Part shown: positions 27,801-39,233 of the stretch, piece after piece | Numbering within the stretch: the first letter of the stretch is position 1 | Layout of the letters: each line of letters opens with the position of its first letter | NCBI GenBank assembly: GCA_009869945.1 | Contig: WIXG01000054.1 | Location: forward strand, 124,001-188,000 | Source of the DNA: Mesaphorura yosii | Lineage: Eukaryota; Arthropoda; Collembola; Poduromorpha; Tullbergiidae | Reading direction: 5' to 3' | Length of the DNA: 64,000 nucleotides | Translations under genes and position numbers: made by a program | The notes under the pieces: generated by a model | Databases searched by the model: none | Told to the model about the DNA's origin: nothing | Seen by the model: only the letters and a program-made list of their open reading frames with translations

Positions 27801-30449
27801 ATCAATTCAATAACAGTAATATTGAAAAATGAACGCTTACGGTATTCTTGTTCACCAGTCTCGTGTAAGAAAATCCTTCGCCAATTCCTGCGAACACGAA
27901 TCAAAGCTATGCGTAATGGAATGGACGCACAGAACATTTGATATGATACTACTGATACTAACCTGTTGGGTCAGCCTGTCCGGAAATGTCGAGTAGGAAC
28001 TTTCCTTTCATAGCGCCAATAAATGCTTTGGTAGTGTTCCAAGGGGCAAAATTGACTTCGTCTTCAATTTTTCGATTGCTACCTTCTTCTCGCTCGTCTT
28101 CCAGACAAAACAGTGACTCGGCTCCGTATCCAGCATCCTGAATCAATCAGCATACGTACATGTACAGCTTACAAATTACGAGTAGCGGTCGTTATTAGTT
28201 ATTGCTCAAATGCTTACCCTAAGACGTTGCTCCCCTGCGAGGCAGCTCAAATACGCGCAGCACTGTTCCGGTGTTATGATTGTTTGGATTTCCTCTTCGT
28301 TCGGTAGGTGAACATCTTCTCTAATAATCCACCAATTAGAATTGTCATCTTCTCTCTTGAAATTTGCACAGGACTTCAACCGTTTACGAATTGAGCTTTC
28401 AGGGTACGTAGGAAACATTGCCTTCAGCTCTTGGAAGTCCAGCCTTCTTGGTCGATATTTGGATTTCAAAAAGAGACGATAGATGTAGATTTGGAGTAAG
28501 TCCGAAATATACTTCCCTGCCAAACGTGAGTTTGGATTTGGGACTTCGATGAGGGGACATTCTTGGCCAGCTGTGAATAGATGATCATAATTTCGAATAC
28601 TGAACCCATTTCTCGAAACCACCAGAACAAAATCAGTGTCGTTGCCCTTGTGTGCAAAGATTGGAGCCCGATATAAATTATTCTCAATAGCCTGAAGCAT
28701 CTGTCCCGGATGCATAACGCCCAAGAACGGAGATGCGCGTACAATCATGTTCTGTCCAAGTGACATGACGGGAGGGTCCTCAATTTTCCCAGGTGATCTT
28801 TTGAAATAATTTACAACTTCGGAGCACATTCCGATCTACATACCAGCATAGGTATTAACATGTAGCCTCTATTTTCTTATGGCAAATAGACCGCGCTCGC
28901 GTACCTGACTCAGTAATGGAGGGAACTGCTCGCAGTACTCAATTAATACCATCGTGCCATCTCTCCCTGACAAGTCATCTGCCGTCTTGAAGCAATTGTG
29001 CACACAACCGTTCGCTTCTCTAACCTGTCAAAAGAATTAGTTGAAAAACGAAAATAAAACCAAGTTTTTTATAAATAGCTTTTATTATGCTTCTAGTCTT
29101 GTTACCTTTGCCTTTTTCAGTATTCTTTTGGTTAGCGCACTGATAGGATGTGGACCAGTCCCATTCACAAGCAAGTTGACGGAAGGTCGATGAAACTTTC
29201 GAAGTGCGTTTGGTCCGAGGTGGGTCGGTATGAAGGGTCTTCGTAATTCTGTCACTGGAGCTGCATGTTGGAAAGTAGGTTTAACCAAGGCCGCCGAAGA
29301 AGGTTTATAGTGTTCATCATTTGAAATGTTGTATGGATCTGTCTTGGATGTTGACCCCATGTCAGCAAAGCAACCACGCTGATCTTCACCAAAACGTTTC
29401 AGAAAACCATACCTGCCAAGCAATGCTTCTGTTTTGTGCTTGTGAGGAAGTGTTTTATGTTTTATTTGTTCTGAGTCGGGACCATCATTTCTACTGCGCT
29501 CCAATTCTTCATCATATTCAAGCAACCTGTGACGAAAGATGTTCTCATCGCTCAAATCGAATGTCGTTGGTTTTGGTGCGCCCCCATTCTTTTGGCCGAC
29601 TTGCTCTGGGTCCCAGATAACATCGGATTCAAACTTTTGCAGTGTTTCGGCTTCGAATTTAAACCAGCTCACAAAGTTCTCTTTGTGATTGGAAACTTGT
29701 GGTTTAGCTACGGTGACTGGAATCCAAGGCATGTAACGCCCAGAAGACCCTTGCTTAACCCGAGCCCAGCACTCAAGGCTCATAACTGTTGTTGCATCAC
29801 CTGAGTTTTGCGCAGGTTTGAGTGAGTCCCAGCATGGTGCCGTAGAATCCCATATTACATTTGACTCCCAATCAACTTGCGCAACCTGCATAAATTCCGG
29901 CCGTTCCAATTCGTGTAGTGTGGGAAATTTGAAAGTGTGAATTGGAAAGTCTGGCTCAGGTTTTGAGGGCGATTCTACCTGAAAGATTCAATTACATGAT
30001 TCAGTTGCAAACCCAGTCGGTTGAGCCAGTTGAGCAGTAAAAATAAAGTTTTAACCTTCGAGTCTATCCTGTCGACACTGAATACTTCATCTCCGTAACG
30101 GTCCTTTGCAACTTCTTTCGTAATTCCTAACATCTTGAAGAAAACAGTTGACAGGGAATCCTTTCTAAGGTCAATGGTATTCAACTCTTCGGATTCTTCC
30201 TGGCATGATTCCCTAGATGGAATATTTTCTTCACTTTCTTCTTCATAACTGTCACCATGCAGGTACTTCTCCTAGCGAGTCAAAGACTACAAATTAGCCC
30301 GTGCGTCCAAAAAACATCTTTCAATAACACCAGCTTACGTTCACTTACCAAACTAATAACCTTATCCATGTTCAACTGCTTAAATTCTTGTCCTAAGTCG
30401 TAAAGATGATTATTTCCGAATTCCCAATTCAGTTGAACATCGCGGAGCA
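24866..30449 (-). CDS. TAF1: Transcription initiation factor TFIID subunit 1
   Basis: Fifteen exons keep phase (30449-30349, 30271-30056, 29978-29106, 29024-28905, 28835-28218, 28137-27963, 27887-27841, 27760-27641, 27553-27420, 27361-27178, 27099-26647, 26570-26427, 26342-25845, 25767-25608, 25512-24866), about 1,496 aa. In order they show a short acidic N-terminus; the WESNVIWD region; the DUF3591 core ([68 protein letters not shown]); a C2HC zinc knuckle ([16 protein letters not shown]); two bromodomains with the acetyl-lysine Asn in SSMYNG and AVKFNG; and an acidic tail. TAF1 is the TFIID scaffold that contacts promoter DNA, TAF7 and acetylated histone H4. The most upstream exon enters in phase 1, so its ATG lies in an unplaced exon or straddles the junction. 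The N-terminal region is clearly shorter than in flies or humans. Confidence 0.95.
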
Positions 30450-31048
30450 CTAAAACCAAAATGCCAAAATATCTAAAATCTAAAACATGTATTTACAAAG
30501 TAGCTTATCGCTGATCAGCACAAAGACATGTGTCCCTTTTCATTTTCGTAATTCGTAATGTTTCACTTTCGCATTACACCGCAGCAGGTTCGATCTTGGC
30601 AGCTTGAACCAAAAACGTAAACTAAAAGTGACGCCTTTCTCGACTCTCACAACTCGGTGGTGGAATTTTGAAAGCGTATTTATGAAATCTCTGGGAGGCG
30701 AAACGGCGTTTATTACAAGCTCGAAAGAACATCTTATCTTGTAGCCTGTGACACTAAAGTTGCAGTGCAGACGGAAAGAATGAACATTTGACAACGTAAA
30801 ATTAGCGAAACTCGCGAACAGTTAACAATGACGCACATGAGCACTCGGGCTGAGATGTGTCCTTGAGTCATGATGGCACGGAAATGAAAGAGATTCAATT
30901 TCAGTGGAACTGAATGTAAAATATGTTCCACCTCTGATTTATTCAAAATCCATAGTGCTCAGTCCAACAGGCTGTGAACTTCAGAGTGATTCGATAATAT
31001 TTAATCTAGAATTTCCAATAATTGGGGCACGGTTTGGAGATACGGGAA
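30450..31048. promoter_or_regulatory. Divergent promoter region of TAF1 and rhodanese gene
   Basis: About 600 bp separate the last TAF1 exon I can place from the rhodanese start. The missing first TAF1 exon must lie here or further left on the plus map, but no ATG followed by a good donor in the right phase stood out. No other feature seen. Confidence 0.45.
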
Positions 31049-31753
31049 ATGTCAACTGAAGGAGAGCAGGCAGCAGCTGCGGAGGAGCAATTGAAAGGTA
31101 GCTTGTAACCCATCTTGTTCGTCGGGAATCTAAATATTGTGGCTTTGTGTGCTAAAATTTGCAGAATATGCTTTCAATGACGTGAAAGACGGGCTAGAAA
31201 ATGGTGAGAAAATTCCTACTACAAATTGCGGAATCTCGTTTTGATTTTGCGATTTATATTCGAGTTTTTGGAATTGTTCAGGAACTATCATCTTAGTCGA
31301 TGTCCGCGGGGAGGATGAGTACGCTGCGGGATACATTCCCAACTCGGTGAACATTCCTTGTAAGCTTAATTTGATTATCTTGAGCTGGGGTTTTGTGTCT
31401 AGGGAGGGTGTGTTATTGTGTCTGAAATAATTGCAGTGCCAAGCATTATCGAGACCTTTCGAGATGACTACAATGAGTTTGAGACCAAATATGGCTTTAA
31501 TCCGAAAGCAGATGTCGGTACACCAAAAAGCATTGTGTTTTCCTGCAAGTCGGGTCGAAGAGCCGAGGTGGCAATCACCAACCTCCAGCAAAATGGCTTT
31601 CCTCATTTGAACTGGTAAATCTATAAAATCAGCCACCTCCTATTTCAAACACTGACTACAGTAACATCGAACTTTGGAATTTCTAACTGTAGTATTTATC
31701 GTGGATCTTTCTCGGACTGGGAAGCTAACAATGGTCCAATTCAGAAGAAGTAA
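31049..31753 (+). CDS. Single-domain rhodanese (thiosulfate sulfurtransferase-like)
   Basis: Five exons (31049-31097, 31165-31203, 31282-31359, 31437-31614, 31693-31753) give 134 aa. After a short acidic N-terminus the protein shows a complete rhodanese fold: IILVDVRGEDEYAAGYIPNS (the CH2A-like motif) and the active-site loop VFSCKSGRRAE with the catalytic Cys. It ends with CIYRGSFSDWEAN. The C-x-x-G-x-R loop is of the single-domain class (TSTD1/TSTD3, Hsp67B2-like), which moves sulfane sulfur between thiosulfate, glutathione persulfide and acceptors. No signal peptide; cytosolic or mitochondrial location cannot be decided. A plus-strand AATAAA is at 32039-32044. Exons of 49 and 39 nt are unusually small but phase-consistent. 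Confidence 0.9.
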
Positions 31754-34379
31754 TTAGGGCCGACAATGGCCATTCAAACTGGAACTTGGCCCGGTCACTG
31801 AAATTGAAACCGATTTCCAAGAGAATTTTCCTCAAATTCGAGGCCTAACTTCAAGCATTAATTTATTCAGTATCATATCCAAGCAAAAATTGGCCTCAGG
31901 ATTTGAATATTCAATTTACACTTCAACTCTTCCGTCCCTGCAAGATCAATTGATACAAAATTCCTGATTCTTATGCACAGATTGCTTAAACGATGCCAAA
32001 TTATTCTAACCAAATAAGCTCAGGTTTTTATTGGTAAAAATAAAACATATTTACCAGGGTATTATTGTACTCATGCATGGTATTGAGACGATCCTTTGAA
32101 AGTATTTGAAATTCTAATGGTTGTTAACGTTTGTTGTTGAAAATGATTGAATATTCAGAAATGCTGTTGTCCCCTAAATACGTGCACCTCAAAATATTAA
32201 AGGCCTTATGATCAAGTACAATAATTTCGATTGTTCTATCTCAATACGAATTTGTCAATTACTGATTATTCAGGGGTACAAAATAAATGGTATTGGTTTT
32301 TTGAATGAAAACTGCATTTTTCTCGATTTAGACAAGGTCTCATCTCATAGCTCATATCTCATAATCATAATTACATGCGTGCGAAGAGAGTGGACATTGC
32401 CTCATTTAACCCGAAGTTCCAAGAATAATCATTCTTGAATTTGTAGACTTGGGTCTAAATCACAGCAAGAGTGAGGCGCGTACAAATACTCCTAATTGGC
32501 TGTCAATCTGTGCTATTGTAATGATGAAAAAAGTGATTAATCATTCAATCCATTCGTTCGGCTTCTACATGGCTACACACAACATAAGTTAAGCACTACA
32601 GCTACGTATCAATTAAGCGCACCAAATCACACAACATTCCCATGCAGAAGGGAATCTTTATTTGCGACCTACACTCAATGGCATGAGTTCGCTTTCGGAT
32701 TTATTGCTGATGATCTCACCACAAAAAAGAACTCCAATTACTGCGGATTGAGCTTTGGCTTTTCTGGATTCAACTGGACTACTGCAGTAATAAGTGGCCG
32801 ATTCAATAATTACAATGTTACAGCCAACGTCGAGTCTTCGTCAAGATGAAGCTAACTTTCAGGGTGATGTTTTCTTTTCATTCATTATTGGTTATTGCGG
32901 TTCCTCGAATTCGATTGTTATCACGTCTCAACTTACAATTTAGCCGCTGCTTGACCCAATGACGGCAAACGAGAATTGCAGATCTAGAAATAATCGCTTT
33001 GAACCCGAATTATCAATGTGATGAGATTTCTAATTGTCACTTCCAAATCTATCGTCAGAGCCCGGCTAGAAAACAGGTTTTGCAAGTTTTTAGCAGCATA
33101 GGTGAGGAAATGCTAAAACGGTCAGATTATCTGTTTGGCAAAAGTTGTTGCAAGGGCGCACGCGTTCATGTCTCATATCGTCGTCGCGGTCTTGGCAAGC
33201 ATGATGACAAGAGTGCATCCACACAAGAGTTCCCATGAGCGAACGATGACGCGAATGGGCACTGAGAAATAAGCAAATTACTCATTCCTGTGACGATCTT
33301 TATGCTGGCAGCAAGGTTTACCTGAAATAATCAAGTTTAAGCTGCAAGCTCGCATTAAATGACGACATTTTATTGTGTTTACTTGATGTGAACCTTCTGA
33401 ATCGTTTGAATGGGCACTGCACTATTTATTAAGTTTCTTTGACTTTGGTGTTGTGATGTCGCAATTAACATGCTGCTGCTTTCAAATTATGTTTGTCTTA
33501 TTTTTAGAAATGGCTAGTGAAGACGAGTAATTCCGGAAATATTGCGCAATTACGCGAGAATTTACGTACAATTAATTCCAAATTCGAGCTATGTCGTCAG
33601 CCTTTACGACACTGTCCAATGTCTCGCCCAAAACCTGTTCACACTGAATGAACCTGACCTGAACAACTTAATAAAAGTTTAACACAATTACAAGATGGAA
33701 ACAGCCAAACGAAGGAATTACTTTGTATCCGAGTCTCGAATCCACACACGCGCGCAGATCAGATCGATGGTTTCGCAAACGGAAGTTCATAATTCATAAG
33801 CCATGAGCCTCTCAGATTCTCAACAATATCCCTTGATTATAACTTTTAATATATAGTGATTATATAGTTTATTTTCGTTGTCCATTTCAAACATAAATCA
33901 ATTAATTTGAGTTGTGGATTGTCGCCTTTGCCGCAATAAATCAATCTTGTAATCGCAATCTGCTTCAATTAACAATATTGTGCAACCAACATCGTACGAG
34001 TTATCGCATGATCGCAACCTAACCCATAATCAAACAATCAAATGACAGGAACAGGTCGCACAGTTGCAGTTAATCTGCATTCAATGCAAGATGCGACTAG
34101 CGATCTTTATTTGCATCCTCAATAAATTATGAGGACGCGTGGCGTGGCTGCGTGTCTGCAGCACACCGGGCCTTAATTGAGTATACAAATTGTGGTGAAA
34201 CTTATGAAACAGCTGACCGACCGATGAGATGAGACGATAACAAGTTGACACTGAAATTTATCTCACCACGCACGTCTGAATGCCTGCTGATGATCAATTC
34301 GCTATTCAGTTAATCTCGTACAAGAACAACAACAAAAACTGAGTCGTCTTTTCTTCGCGCTTGACTCTTTTGATTGGAA
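31754..34379. other. AT-rich intergenic region
   Basis: Between the rhodanese gene and the SLC26 promoter I see only its 3' UTR with the AATAAA at 32039-32044. Short open frames such as 32208-32438 and 32999-33238 have no recognisable content or splice partners. Nothing else supported. Confidence 0.5.
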
Positions 34380-34418
34380 TATAAAAGAAGGCAATTGCCG
34401 ACAATTACACGCTCAGTT
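34380..34418 (+). promoter_or_regulatory. TATA box and TCAGTT initiator of the SLC26 gene
   Basis: TATAAAAG at 34380-34387 is followed 33 bp later by TCAGTT at 34413-34418, the arthropod-type initiator. The first ATG of the open frame is at 34631, giving a 5' UTR of about 215 nt. Spacing and sequence both fit a focused TATA/Inr promoter. Confidence 0.7.
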
Positions 34419-34630
34419 GTGATCTCGAAAACTCAGAGTCTGAATAACGACGCGTCTGCCAATTTCCTTTGGCAGAACCTTAACCTTCGGAGAATCGGGA
34501 CAGGACAACGACTTGACACGAGCTTGGGTGATTCCATTAACCAGAAAAGAAGTGAAAGTGCAAATTCGCGAGTCGCTTCTCGCGTGAAAGCGTACTACTG
34601 GTTTTCGTTTAGTTACCACAACTCACGAAA

Positions 34631-37097
34631 ATGAAGACTGAATTGGTGCACTCGTACAGCTCCACCAGCCTGTCAAACCTCTCAAGGGTTCAGTCGCAGG
34701 TCTCCTTAAACCTCAGCAATGGAGGCGATGGCTTCGGCTACAAGGTGGGTGTCTCAGGGAAGGCAGCACCAACGGGAACAGGCAGCATTGGAAGCAATGA
34801 GTTCATGACCCGGAGAGAGCAAGTCATTGGGTGCTTCAAAGAGTGGTCGAGAACAACGTTCAGAAGAAAAATTCTCGTAAAGAAAGTGCCCATATTTAAC
34901 TGGATTCGTTCCTACAATATTAGCAAGTTTATCGCGGACCTCATCGCGGGTTTAACGGTTGGATTAACGATCCTACCACAAGGTGAGACTTCTGACATCG
35001 GACTATTTACTGCGAGGAAGGACTCCTGGCCACAAATTGTTCTCTTGCAGGTTTAGCATACGCCACACTGACAGATATCCCGCCACAAATTGGCTTGTAT
35101 TCCGGATTTGTTGGTTGTCTCATTTACATTGTGTTTGGATCCACGAAAGCAATCACAATTGGACCAACCGCGTCGATGGCGATCATTACCCTCAGTTATT
35201 CTTCTGGAAAGCCTTGGGAGTATACCGTTCTACTGTGCTTTGTCACTGGAATTGTGACGTTGGCTTTAGGACTCCTGCAGCTGGGTTTCATCGCCAACTT
35301 TATCAGCACTCCAATGATTTCAGGCTTTACGAGCGCTGTGGCGATCACAATTGTGTCCACACAAGTTAAGTCTTTGCTCGGACTTCAATTCAAGGCCGAT
35401 GGCATCATAGACGTGGTGCAGGGGACAATTGAGCACATACACGAGACGAAGACGTGGGACACGATCTTGAGCGTGGTTTGCATTGTCGTGCTTCTTGTGC
35501 TTCAAAGGCTTCAGCTCATCTTCAGCTGCTGCACGAGCCGGTTCAAGATTGTCAACAAAGTGGTGTGGTTCATCTCAACTTCACGCAATGCAATCGTTGT
35601 TGTGGTCTGCACCGCTATTTTTACGTGGCTCGGGGATCCAGTGGAAGTGGCAGTGATTGGTAAGCAAGCGAAGCGATTACTCAAATTGTGACTAATCCTG
35701 CGTCCTACCCACATGTTCAGGTGACATTGTTCCGGGCCTGCCAACACCCGGTGTGCCGGCGCTTCGGTTCAATGACACAGAAGGAGTTGAGTACTCGCTG
35801 TCGAAGCTTCTGAAGGAAGACACTTCTGTCCTCATCGTTCTCCCAATTTTGGCGTTGATGGAACATATCACGATCGCAAAAGCTTTTGCAGGAACTTCGC
35901 GAGTTGATGCCACTCAAGGTTGTGAAATTATTCCTGTGATTACGCAAGTTGCTCTTTGGTGAAGTTTGCATATGTAATTTCTTGACATTGCAGAGTTGAT
36001 AACGATTGGTCTCGCGAACCTCGTTGGAGCCTTCTTCAGTTCGATGCCTGTGACAGGGTCCTTCTCACGGACTAGTGTCAATCATGCGTCTGGAGTGCAG
36101 ACACCAATGGGTGGACTTGTGACCGGAGTGTTGGTGCTGCTCGCACTTCAGTTTCTGACACCGTACTTTTACTACATCCCAAATGCAACCCTTGCGTCTG
36201 TCATCGTCTGCGCAGTTGTGTTCACAATCGACTTTGGAATTATCAAGCCAATGTGGAGGAGCAAAAGTAAGTTAAGGTGCAGGGCAGCAATAATGACGTG
36301 GAGGAATAAGAAAGACTAATTTATTACTTTGTTCATAGAAATGGACTTCATTCCATGGGGCGCTACGCTTCTTGTCAGTATTTTCCTCGGACTGCAGTTT
36401 GGTATCTTGTCCGGGTTCCTTATCAGTCTTGTCTTCTTGCTGTACTATTCAGCGCGACCCGGAGTTCGAATCTCCCGTGGAGAGGTAATTCATTTATTCA
36501 CCAAAATCTTCCAACTTTGAAGTTAATTCTCGATTCGTCATACTTTTTGCAGACTGCCACTGGCATCGAATTCATTCTGGCCGAACTTGACCGGAGTCTC
36601 GTATTCCCCAGCGTGGAATACACAAATTACATCCTCATGAAGTCCGCCACGGTCTGGGCCCGAGGACGTCTGCCACTTGTCCTCGACTGCAATCACATCC
36701 AGTTCGCAGACTTCTCAGCTGCCCAGGGCGTCAAAGACCTGTTCACCGTCTTCAATTCGAAGCAGCACGAACTCATTTTGTGGCGACTCAAGCCAAGTGT
36801 AGTACGCATCATAACGGGCGTGATGGAGTCCAGTCGGACACCATTCAAATACTGTTCTAGCGAGAAGGAGCTTGAGGAAATGATCGAAGGTGAGTGCAAT
36901 GAAGACACAGCAGAATTTGAACGGTTTCCCTTCAGTTTAAATGTGGAATGTATGTGTTTACAACAGAGGCGGTGAAGCGCCATCACCTCACCCAGAAAGA
37001 TCACGATATCAAAATTGTGTTTACCATGCATGACGATGATGACGAATCTTCGTCGAATGAGGACCCTGATCCAGATCAGCCCAACTACCAAATATAA
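34631..37097 (+). CDS. SLC26-family anion (sulfate) transporter
   Basis: Seven exons (34631-34982, 35051-35659, 35721-35918, 35994-36266, 36339-36484, 36553-36889, 36967-37097) give 681 aa. A ~90-residue cytoplasmic N-terminus leads into the sulfate-transporter core: ADLIAGLTVGLTILPQGLAYA, IPPQIGLYSG, the multi-pass segment with FGSTKAITIGPTASMAI, and GSFSRTSVNHASGVQTPMGG. The last two exons encode a STAS domain (YTNYILMKSA, LVLDCNHIQFADFSAAQGVK). Members exchange or co-transport sulfate, chloride, bicarbonate or oxalate at the plasma or lysosomal membrane. The overall style, including the long soluble N-terminus, is closest to SLC26A11-like invertebrate proteins, though the substrate cannot be read from sequence. 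An acidic DDDDESSSNEDPDPDQ tail ends the protein. AATAAA at 37233-37238. Confidence 0.93.
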
Positions 37098-37481
37098 AGC
37101 TACGTAACAATGCAACCGAATGAGTTGATGAATCTTATCTTGTCTCTTACTATTATGTTACCAAACTTAGATATTAGTTGATTAATACTTGAACTATTAA
37201 ATTTTAAATGCGCCTCATAAACGTGTAATTTAAATAAACTCCATACAAATACTTCATCTCCATTCCTTACTATAATTTAGGAGTAGTTTTCACGGACTGT
37301 GGCTAGACAGCCATATGGATTGTAAATGTGACAATGCAGAATTAAATATGTCAAATGCATTTATTATCAGTTCAGACCGAACGTAAATATTAAAAATTGA
37401 GATCAACAGTTCACATGTGCGAAAACATACAATTCAACGGTTATAAGTTACAGGAGCGCTATGAGCTGCAGCGAGTTGCAA
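37098..37481. other. Convergent 3' ends of SLC26 and BED genes
   Basis: This holds the SLC26 3' UTR with AATAAA at 37233-37238 (+) and the BED gene 3' UTR with AATAAA on the minus strand at 37360-37365. Nothing else seen. Confidence 0.6.
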
Positions 37482-38662
37482 TTAGGCAGGTCGGAAGTCC
37501 GGATCGTCCTGTTCATTGTCTTCACCCGATGATGAATGATTTCTTGTCCGTCGACCTCCTTTTAATGAATTTGGTCGTTTTTTAAAAACGTGTGTAGCAA
37601 TTCGGCCATTTTTCACTCGCCCCGTTGAGACGAGTGCTGATTGGCAGTGCGAAAGTCTAAGCAATGCTAATCTAAAGGACAGAAATTTTTTTTATAGATT
37701 TTATTTTCCATCACAAAAAACAAATAATAAAATGCGAAAAGAAATCTTACGCACTTGGTCTTTACTCTCTGGCACTCGATTTCAGTTGCTTGACACTGCA
37801 ATCGAACAGCTGAAGTGCACTCTAGCTTCATACTTAATTTGGGAGTTTGTTAGCTTAAAAGAAGCGTACCTTATATTGCAAATGCAGGACAATATCCTTC
37901 AATTCACTGTTGGATTTGTTTCGTAGGGAGAAAAGCGTGATTTCTTGGTCATCCACTCTTTGGTATCTGAATAAGCAAAACTCACTTTTGACTGCTGTAT
38001 AATGCAAATTCATCAACTTATTCCATCCAGACTTACGATTCACTGGTCGCTTCAGGATAATGATTTTCGCTTTGGTCATCGTTCAACTGCATTCTCAGGA
38101 GTCCACCCGGTTCCTCATCAGAGTTCTCATTCACTACCTCTTCAGGCTCAACTTTGGGACACACAAATACTGTTTTGCTTGGTGTTGGGGTAGATTCATC
38201 TGTTGGAACACAATATACACGATTACAGCTGCGGATGTAATTTTTCAATTACTTACCCGAGCTGGTATCTATCCCATCTTGGAATTCTTCCGCCAAGTGT
38301 TTGTTCAAACTCTCATCAGGGTCAGGACAGCGGCGCAGGCGGCGGTTGGATGTTCGTTCTGTCCCTGTCAGTCCTTCCTTGAGACTCTTGCGTCGGCTCT
38401 CTGGCAAAGGAACTCTTGCGTTTATCTTATGTTTCGATCTTAAGTGTACCAGAAGTCCTGATGTTGTCCCATCTTTGGTTCTGATCAGACGGTTGCAATG
38501 CATACACTTGGCAGTTAGACCGTCCGTTGCCCGTAGGAAATGAGACCAAACTCCTGATCTGAAACCTCTCTGAAAACTCTTTCTGGGTTTTTTGGGGCTG
38601 TCGTCGGCGTCGGTCACCAGAGCATCTGACATAGGAACTGCTTCGGTTTCGTTCTTCTCCAT
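37482..38662 (-). CDS. BED-type zinc-finger protein
   Basis: Exon 1 (38662-38257) encodes a full BED finger around residues 35-80: SGVWSHFLRATDGLTAKC, then C-M-H-C spacing, and LLVHLRSKH supplying the His ligands. Exons 2 (38199-38037) and 3 (37966-37870) follow in phase. A small exon near 37795-37755 and a final exon 37671-37482 (basic RRTRNHSSSG, then acidic EDNEQDDPDFRPA end) complete it. The junction of the small exon needs a weak GTGCGT donor to keep frame, so that part is uncertain. BED fingers bind DNA and are often of transposase origin, but no transposase or hAT dimerisation domain is present here. A nuclear regulatory or chromatin-boundary role is only family-level inference. About 300 aa in all. 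Confidence 0.75.
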
Positions 38663-39233
38663 GTTTTATCAGAAATGAAACTGTATTTATAATCAGCCGT
38701 ATCGTACGGCCGAACTTAAGAGTTGTTCAAAGAAAGGTAGCATACCTGTAATTTAATGGAACTGAATGGATTTTATAGATCGATCACTTTATTCGCAATC
38801 GGGACAAGTCAAATTTGACTTTCTTCCTGAGAGCTGAGAGGAACAAGGAAATTCATGGTATCGTTCTCATCTTTCCCATCCAAGCCATGAAAGAAAATCT
38901 CGGTAAACTTAACCGGATTCACGATTAAAGTGACATAAACTTAAAGTGATCGTGGCCGTATCCCATGAAGCATCGTATCGCATCATAAAACATGATTGTC
39001 GCATACCCTGAGACAAAATCGAAACCGGAGAACTCTCGCCTTCACCTCGTCAAACCTGTTTAATCACTTGCCGTTGCTGATATTAAACTTGCCTTAATGA
39101 CAGAAACTGACAACATTGTATTAGTAAAAATGTCATTCAACCCATGCTCTCAACGTTGATTCAATTTTGCAACAGACTCCGTCTCAGTCTCAAGTCGCAG
39201 TTATGACAAGCTCTCCGAGTATTCAAGTTCAAT
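38663..39233. promoter_or_regulatory. Divergent intergenic region between BED gene and CUB gene
   Basis: This 570-bp stretch holds the 5' ends of two divergent genes. No TATA box stands out. CTCAGTCTCAAG just upstream of the CUB start may contain an initiator. No coding content seen. Confidence 0.4.

Noticed and set aside
36440-36484. GGAGTTCGAATCTCC, resembling a tRNA T-arm
   Set aside because: Lies inside the SLC26 coding exon; the rest of a tRNA is absent.
37482-38662. BED finger as trace of a hAT-type DNA transposon
   Set aside because: No transposase catalytic or dimerisation region, no terminal inverted repeats seen, and the gene has several introns, so it is treated as a host gene.
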